Notes under the pieces: model-generated | Databases searched by the model: none | The model's input: only the letters and a program-made list of their open reading frames with translations | What the model was told of the DNA's origin: nothing | From: Alphaproteobacteria bacterium | GTDB lineage: Bacteria > Pseudomonadota > Alphaproteobacteria > JABAAW01 | Direction of reading: 5' to 3' | Length of the DNA stretch: 40,169 nt | Assembly: GCA_014238315.1 (NCBI GenBank) | Contig: JABABG010000114.1 | Location: forward strand, 1 to 40,169 | Part shown: positions 35,306 through 40,169 of the stretch, one piece after another | How the letters are laid out: every line of letters starts with the position of its first letter | Position numbering within the stretch: the first letter of the stretch is position 1 | Made by a program: the position numbers and the translations under genes

Positions 35306-36193
35306 TCACAGAGCTTCCGCCCCAGAGATAATTTCGATCAGCTCTGTAGTTATAGAAGCTTGTCGCAGTCGATTGTAGCGTAGAGATAGCTCGTCGATCA
35401 ATTCGCCGGCGTTTCTCGTGGCATTGTCCATGGCGGTCATTCGAGCCGCCTGTTCGGCAGCAAAAGCGTCGAGCATTGCCTCAAAGATTTGGGCGGCTAT
35501 AATTTGCGGAGCCATATTTTGCAAAAGTATATCTCGCTCTGGCTCGAAAGTTATCTCTTTTTGCTCGTTTTCTGCGTTGGTGTTTTTTGCACTCCCCTCA
35601 GCAGAGATAGGTATCATGGTGTGTGCTACAACCTTCTGCGTCAAGACCGACTCGAAATGGTTATAGAATAAGATGCACCTATCGAACTTTTCTTGTTCGA
35701 ACATGCTGATCATCTCCGTAGCCAATGCATTTGCGAAGGCTTCGTGTGGCACGGGACGGTTTACATCTTCGTGGGTGTATAACAGTCTTTGCCCGATTGC
35801 TTTTTGCAATGTGGGTTTAGCTTTTCTTCCGACCAAAATTGCGGTCGTATTTTCTTTATTATTGTCTTTATTAACGTGGGCTATGATTTTTTTAGCGACA
35901 TTTGCGTTATACCCGCCACAGAGTCCGCGCGCGGACGCGATTGCAAGATATAAAGTTTTTGTCTTCTGCTCTTCTTTTTTGCGCCCGACAAAGATTTGCG
36001 GAGCTGGCTTTGTCAAGCGCCCGGTGAGGCTTTGTGCGAGCTCAATGTATCTTTTCGCGTAAAGTTTAGCTTCTTCTGCGCGCGATTGTGCGCGCCGCAA
36101 CTTTGCTGCGGACATCATCTTCATGGCCGATGTTATTCGCTTTGTGCTCTTTGTTGTCGCTATTGAGCGGCGCAGTTCTTTTAGTCCGGACAA
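35306..36193 (-). CDS. atpG: ATP synthase gamma subunit
   Basis: The rotor shaft of F1 that turns inside the alpha-beta hexamer. The N-terminal helix LKELRRSIATTKSTKRITSAMKMMSAAKLRRAQ and the C-terminal helix ARMTAMDNATRNAGELIDELSLRYNRLRQASITTELIEIISGAEAL are the conserved coiled-coil pair. 295 residues is the alphaproteobacterial size. The start is TTG at 36193, unusual in this operon: the first conserved residues (SGLKELRR) follow it directly and the only nearby ATG is out of frame. It lies 56 bp after atpA. Confidence 0.96.
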   Translation of the reverse strand: MSGLKELRRSIATTKSTKRITSAMKMMSAAKLRRAQSRAEEAKLYAKRYIELAQSLTGRLTKPAPQIFVGRKKEEQKTKTLYLAIASARGLCGGYNANVAKKIIAHVNKDNNKENTTAILVGRKAKPTLQKAIGQRLLYTHEDVNRPVPHEAFANALATEMISMFEQEKFDRCILFYNHFESVLTQKVVAHTMIPISAEGSAKNTNAENEQKEITFEPERDILLQNMAPQIIAAQIFEAMLDAFAAEQAARMTAMDNATRNAGELIDELSLRYNRLRQASITTELIEIISGAEAL

Positions 36194-36249
36194 TTCATCT
36201 ACTCAAGTTATTTTTGTCGAGCTTTGTCGATTTTGTCTTTAATTTTCTA

Positions 36250-37788
36250 TCAGGGTAATTTTTCAAATTCTTTGACGAATCGTTCAAGCATTGTTGCTAG
36301 CTTTTCTGCGTTTTCGTCGCTGAGTTTTCCGCTCTGGCGAACATCTTTCAGCAAGCCGGCTTGTGTATTTCGCGCTTTTTGTAGCAAAGCTTCCTCGAAG
36401 CTTTCTATTCGCTCTATGGGTATTTTGTCTAGATACCCTTTGACGCCTGCAAAGATTGCGAGCACTTGTTCTTCCATAGGCAGAGGCGAGTATTGCTTTT
36501 GCTTTAGCAATTCGGTTAGTCTCGCGCCTCTTGCGAGTAGCCTTTGCGTTGTTGGGTCGAGGTCTGATGCGAATTGGGCGAAAGCTTCCATTTCTCGATA
36601 TTGGGCGAGCTCTAGTTTAATCGATCCCGCTACGACTTTCATCGCTTTAGACTGGGCTGCGGAACCTACTCGACTAACAGAGATTCCTACATTTATTGCG
36701 GGTCTTATGCCTTTATAGAATAGTTCGGTCTGCAGGAAGATTTGCCCGTCGGTTATGGAAATGACATTTGTGGGGATATAAGCGGAGACATCGCTAGCTT
36801 GCGTTTCGATTATAGGCAAGGCTGTCAGCGAGCCTCCCTTATATTTGTCGCTGAGTTTAGCCGCTCTCTCAAGCAACCTTGAGTGCAAGTAGAATACATC
36901 GCCAGGGTATGCTTCGCGACCTGGCGGTCTTCGCATCAGTAGAGACATTTGTCGATAGGCGTTAGCCTGTTTTGATAGGTCGTCATATACGATAAGCGCG
37001 TGCATACCATTATCTCGGTAGTATTCACCGATTGCGCAGCCGCTGTATGGTGCGAGGAATTGCAAAGGAGCTGGATCAGAGGCTGTAGCGGCGACGATGG
37101 TCGTATAATCCATCGCGCCGTATTCCGTCAAGGTATGCGCCAGTTGAGCGACTGTCGATCGTTTTTGTCCTATCACGACATAGATGCAATATAGTTTTTG
37201 GTTTTCGTCGTCGCTATCGTTGATGGTGCGTTGGTTTATGATAGCGTCTATGGCGAGCGCGCTTTTCCCGGTCTGCCTATCTCCGATGATTAGCTCTCTC
37301 TGCCCTCTTCCTATGGGGACGAGAGTGTCGAGCACTTTGATGCCTGTTTGCACTGGCTCGCATACGGATTGCCTAGGAATGATACCTGGGGCTTTGACAT
37401 CGATTCGCCCTCTATGTGTAGTTACTATATCGCCTTTCCCGTCGATGGGATTTCCCAATGCGTCTACGACTCTACCGAGCAGTGCTTTCCCGGTAGGAAT
37501 ATCGGCGATGCTACCTGTTCTTTTTACGACTTCTCCTTCTTTGACTTCTCTATCGCTTCCGAAGAGCACGATTCCAACCGTGTCTGTCTCCAAGTTGAGA
37601 GCCATTCCTTTGATTCCTGATTCGAACTCGACCATTTCACCTGCGCGCACTAGGTCCAATCCGTATACGCGAGCTACTCCGTCTCCTATGGATACGACAT
37701 GCCCTACTTCTGAAACTTCTGCGATGGCATCGAAGTTAGCTATATTTTTTTTCAATAGAGCTGATATTTCGCTTGCGCTTATTGTCAT
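36250..37788 (-). CDS. atpA: ATP synthase alpha subunit
   Basis: The non-catalytic nucleotide-binding subunit of F1. Walker A GDRQTGKS is at residues 169-176; [53 protein letters not shown] and the Arg finger region [13 protein letters not shown] are all present. 512 residues is standard. Its ATG overlaps the atpH stop by four bases (ATGA), so translation is coupled. Confidence 0.98.
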   Translation of the reverse strand: MTISASEISALLKKNIANFDAIAEVSEVGHVVSIGDGVARVYGLDLVRAGEMVEFESGIKGMALNLETDTVGIVLFGSDREVKEGEVVKRTGSIADIPTGKALLGRVVDALGNPIDGKGDIVTTHRGRIDVKAPGIIPRQSVCEPVQTGIKVLDTLVPIGRGQRELIIGDRQTGKSALAIDAIINQRTINDSDDENQKLYCIYVVIGQKRSTVAQLAHTLTEYGAMDYTTIVAATASDPAPLQFLAPYSGCAIGEYYRDNGMHALIVYDDLSKQANAYRQMSLLMRRPPGREAYPGDVFYLHSRLLERAAKLSDKYKGGSLTALPIIETQASDVSAYIPTNVISITDGQIFLQTELFYKGIRPAINVGISVSRVGSAAQSKAMKVVAGSIKLELAQYREMEAFAQFASDLDPTTQRLLARGARLTELLKQKQYSPLPMEEQVLAIFAGVKGYLDKIPIERIESFEEALLQKARNTQAGLLKDVRQSGKLSDENAEKLATMLERFVKEFEKLP

Positions 37789-38357
37789 ATTGCTTGCTCC
37801 GTATTATATAATTTTTGTTTTAGTCTCCGTAGCTCTGATCGTAAGGACAAGTCGATCATACGACTTTGTATAGTTACGACTATCCCGCTGATGAGCGATT
37901 TGTCTTCGTCGAAGTGTAGCGCGAGGGGTGCTTTCCCCAAGCGAGATTTGAAAGCGGCTTCGAGTGATTTTTTTTCTGTTGCATTTAGTTTATTTGCGCT
38001 GACGACTTTCCCTTTTACCTCGCCTCTTTGCTGAGCTTCGAGCTCTTGCAAACGCGCGGCTATTTTGGGAAACAGCGCGAGCCTTCGAGATTGTGCGAGT
38101 ATCTTGAGGCAGTTATGAACTATTTTTCCGAGTTTCATTTTTTTATTTAGCTCCTCTATCACGTTTTCTATGCTTTTTAGCTCGAATTTAGGATTTGCTG
38201 CGAGTCGTTGCAGATCGTAGTTCTCCAGCTGGCAGTCTGCCATGCGTTTTGCAGCTGCCAGAGTTTCTTGCGTGGCTTTTTCTTCTCGCGCAACATCGAA
38301 GAGAGCCTGAGCGAATTGCATAATTGTTTCATTACTGCTGCCTTGATTTTTTTGCAT
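37785..38357 (-). CDS. atpH: ATP synthase delta subunit
   Basis: Connects the F1 head with the peripheral stalk. The N-terminal helical domain ([55 protein letters not shown]) and the C-terminal part ending [26 protein letters not shown] are typical OSCP/delta features. 190 residues is normal. It is the first gene of the atpHAGDC operon; the Fo genes (atpB, E, F) are elsewhere, as usual in alphaproteobacteria. No clear promoter was found in the 237 bp upstream. Confidence 0.95.
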   Translation of the reverse strand: MQKNQGSSNETIMQFAQALFDVAREEKATQETLAAAKRMADCQLENYDLQRLAANPKFELKSIENVIEELNKKMKLGKIVHNCLKILAQSRRLALFPKIAARLQELEAQQRGEVKGKVVSANKLNATEKKSLEAAFKSRLGKAPLALHFDEDKSLISGIVVTIQSRMIDLSLRSELRRLKQKLYNTEQAI

Positions 38358-38467
38358 AGTATTTTTACACAGCGATTTTTTATGCCATTTATAATAGTGT
38401 AGGGTTTCTTATTTTTTTAGCATACGGCAGAGCCATCACGCAAGCGAAGTGGTTATAGCTTTACTTG

Positions 38468-38496
38468 TTGTCTTTGTTTTTTTGGTCTACTATATA
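38468..38496 (+). promoter_or_regulatory. Candidate promoter for the cytochrome c'-like gene
   Basis: TTGTCT (38468-38473) and TATATA (38491-38496) are separated by 17 bp, about 98 bp before the ATG at 38595. Downstream, GAGCGAGC and GCTCGGCTC (38508-38532) can form a small hairpin in the leader. Confidence 0.4.
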
Positions 38497-38594
38497 AGAT
38501 ATACCGAGCGAGCAAGAAGCGAGCTCGGCTCCACCCCAACATGTAGCATCAAGGCTCGCAATATGTTTTTCCTCAGATTTATAGCTCTTCTAGC

Positions 38595-39119
38595 ATGAGC
38601 CTACCTGCTATCCATCCCAGACTTTACCAGTCGAGACTAGCTTTATTGCGCGTGTTTTTTTTGATTGCACTATCGTTTAGCTATTTTTATTTTTCGAGTG
38701 CTTCAATTGCTGCGGAGCCAGAACCAGACGCTGTGGTTAAGTTCCGTAAGTTTTTGATGCGCGAGATAGAATCCTCGCTTGTTTCGTCTTTTTTACTAGC
38801 TAAGGGTGAGGTATCGGACGCGCCCTCGGTATTGTTGCAGGCTCAGATTCTCTCGCTTGCTGCCGAGCGTTCTGGCGCGTCATTTTCATTCCGCACGCGC
38901 GGTTTGCAAGAGGAGACGAGCGCGCACGATCGAGTTTGGACGGAGTCGGAAGACTTCCAGTCGCTTATGCGCGAGTTTGCTGCATCGGCGAAATCTTTTG
39001 CGGATTTAGCGAAGAGGAGCGAGCAGGACGAGACCCTGCGTGCATCGCTTGGCTCTGCTTTGGGGGGGTTAGGCAAGCAATGCAAGTCTTGTCACAAGCG
39101 CTATCGCATTGACAAGTAA
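38595..39119 (+). CDS. Cytochrome c'-like (class II) exported haem protein
   Basis: A periplasmic c-type cytochrome whose haem is bound near the C-terminus. Residues about 16-40 are a signal peptide (LLRVFFLIALSFSYFYFSSASIAA). The haem-binding motif Cys163-Lys-Ser-Cys-His167 lies eight residues from the end followed by KRYRIDK, as in cytochrome c' and cytochrome c556 proteins, which form four-helix bundles; the preceding segments (FRKFLMREIESSLVSSF, FQSLMREFAASAKSFADLAK) are helical. The length of 174 fits. Class II cytochromes bind NO or transfer electrons; which applies here is unknown. It is followed by a tandem repeat array and trkH. Confidence 0.85.
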   Translation: MSLPAIHPRLYQSRLALLRVFFLIALSFSYFYFSSASIAAEPEPDAVVKFRKFLMREIESSLVSSFLLAKGEVSDAPSVLLQAQILSLAAERSGASFSFRTRGLQEETSAHDRVWTESEDFQSLMREFAASAKSFADLAKRSEQDETLRASLGSALGGLGKQCKSCHKRYRIDK

Positions 39120-39142
39120 TTCGCCTTGCTCGCGCAAGTTTC

Positions 39143-39352
39143 TTTGCCCTAACTTATTTGCCCTAACTTATTTGCCCTAACTTATTTGCCCTAGCTTACT
39201 TTCCCTAGCTTACTTTCCCTAGCTTACTTTCCCTAGCTTACTTTCCCTAGCTTACTTACCCTAGCTTACTTTCCCTAGCTTACTTACCCTAGCTTATTTT
39301 TCCTGGCTTACTTTCCTTGGGTACATTTTCCTTAGCTTATTTCCCCTAGCAG
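39143..39352. repeat. Array of about 15 tandem 14 bp units
   Basis: Twelve well-conserved units run from 39143 to about 39310, first as TTTGCCCTAACTTA, then as CTTTCCCTAGCTTA or CTTACCCTAGCTTA, and about three decayed units follow to 39352. Different versions are grouped or alternate, as expected from stepwise local duplication of changed units. It fills almost the whole gap between the cytochrome gene and trkH. No spacers, hence not CRISPR. Confidence 0.95.
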
Positions 39353-39380
39353 AATGTTTTTTGTATTTGTTTTGTAGATT

Positions 39381-40169
39381 ATGATTTCTGGTCTGCAATT
39401 AGTTATGGCGGCGCAGGGAGTTTTACTGCTCGCCCTATCGTTTTCGATGTTAGTCCCGGCCTTTGTAGACTATCTTGGCGCGGGACAATCTTTCAGGTCA
39501 TTTCTTCTTTCGTCTGCGATTATTTTAGTTTTAGGCGGCACGGTTTTACTTTCTTCGATGCGCGCTCTTTCAATTTCGCGCACGCAGATTTCCTATCGAG
39601 ATTCTTTTTTGATTACTGTTGGCGCGTGGGTAGTTGTTGGAGTTTTTGGAGCTTTACCGTTTGTTTTTGCGCTAGACGATTTTTCATATACGGACGCTTT
39701 ATTTGAATCGCTATCTGGTCTTACGACTACGGGCTCTACTGTCATCACTAATTTAGACGATTTGGCGCATGGCTTATTATTTTGGCGCTCGCTACTGCAA
39801 TGGCTCGGAGGTATAGGGATTATCGTAACGACGGTGTTACTATTTCCCTTGCTGCGAGTAGGCGGCATGCAACTTTTCCGTGTCGAGCTTGCTGGTCAAG
39901 GCGAGAAGGCGGTTGCGCGATTAGGACCACTTGTTTCTTGGATTATCGTTATCTACATTTTTTTAACTTTTTCTTGCGGGCTTCTTTACTGGATTTTCGG
40001 GATGTCGGTTTTCGATGCGGTCAACCATGCGATGACGACTGTTGCGACGGGGGGCTTTTCGACCCACAACGAGTCTTTTGGTTTTTTCGATGATTTCCGC
40101 ATAGAGTTAGTTGCGGTAGTTTTCATGATACTAGGCTCGATGCCGTTAGTATTGTATTTACAGATTTTA
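39381..40169 (+). CDS. trkH: Trk-type potassium uptake protein, 5' part
   Basis: The membrane subunit of a Trk/Ktr potassium transporter, cut by the window end after 263 codons. ATG 39381 begins MISGLQLVMAAQGVLLLALS. Several hydrophobic segments are separated by the pore-loop sequences: LFESLSGLTTTGSTVI (first selectivity filter), the following QWLGGIGIIVTTV, and MTTVATGGFSTHNESF (second filter). The order and spacing agree with TrkH, which works with the nucleotide-binding TrkA subunit. No strong ribosome binding site; the 14 bp array ends 28 bp before the start. Confidence 0.93.
   Translation, partial: MISGLQLVMAAQGVLLLALSFSMLVPAFVDYLGAGQSFRSFLLSSAIILVLGGTVLLSSMRALSISRTQISYRDSFLITVGAWVVVGVFGALPFVFALDDFSYTDALFESLSGLTTTGSTVITNLDDLAHGLLFWRSLLQWLGGIGIIVTTVLLFPLLRVGGMQLFRVELAGQGEKAVARLGPLVSWIIVIYIFLTFSCGLLYWIFGMSVFDAVNHAMTTVATGGFSTHNESFGFFDDFRIELVAVVFMILGSMPLVLYLQIL

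Noticed and set aside
37184-37873. 229-codon plus-strand frame opposite atpA
   Set aside because: Antisense shadow of a highly conserved gene; no ribosome binding site or family resemblance.
39143-39352. Possible CRISPR array
   Set aside because: Units are only 14 bp and directly adjacent; there are no unique spacers and no cas genes in the window.

Overview
The window looks like a chromosomal segment of an alphaproteobacterium of moderate GC content. The evidence is the gene order gpmI-envC-ctpA-divergent polysaccharide deacetylase-rppH, the ATP synthase F1 operon in the order delta-alpha-gamma-beta-epsilon without Fo genes beside it, a corrinoid protein paired with a DUF1638 protein, and a two-gene protein-glycosylation pair of the flagellin type. 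No transposase, integrase, phage gene, CRISPR array, tRNA or rRNA was found. The taxon cannot be fixed more precisely from sequence reading alone.

Layout. 1-59 is the 5' end of rpsM (ribosomal protein S13, minus strand). 415-8906 is a plus-strand run: gpmI, envC-like, ctpA, divergent polysaccharide deacetylase, rppH, uvrB (glycolysis, cell-envelope remodelling, RNA 5'-end processing, DNA repair). 8921-9994 (minus) is a polyprenyl-phosphate sugar-1-phosphate transferase. 10235-14348 (plus) is a structured leader, a three-part ABC transporter (binding protein, permease, ATPase) with an attenuator-like hairpin after the binding protein, then ssb and an unknown Cys-rich protein. 14294-17080 is an AT-rich accessory patch: a GIY-YIG/DUF4357 protein, an unknown four-helix membrane protein and small ORFs. 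17135-17959 (minus) is a pteridine-reductase-like SDR. 18059-19387 (plus) is a corrinoid protein and DUF1638. 19472-24704 is a minus-strand operon: class I glutamine amidotransferase, P1-family peptidase, peptide-binding protein and two DppB/DppC-type permeases. A small lipoprotein follows on plus. 25250-28785 (minus) carries a metallo-beta-lactamase-fold protein, a TolC-type protein and argG. 29009-33162 (plus) is a TPR/GT41 glycosyltransferase and a Maf/DUF115 protein. 33263-38357 (minus) is atpHAGDC. 38595-39119 (plus) is a cytochrome c'-like protein and 39381-40169 the start of trkH.

A recurring property is short tandem duplication. Arrays of 14-16 bp units occur between genes (166-210, 24753-24808, 35250-35277, 39143-39352). 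A four-copy 12 bp array lies inside gpmI, and low-complexity inserts or tails are seen in several other proteins. The clear in-gene array keeps the reading frame, while the intergenic unit lengths are mostly not multiples of three.

Most genes are housekeeping or belong to known families. The parts that could hold something undescribed are the AT-rich patch at 14294-17080, the Cys-rich protein coupled to ssb, the two RNA structures of the ABC operon, and the adjacent GT41 and Maf glycosyltransferases with no flagellin gene in view.
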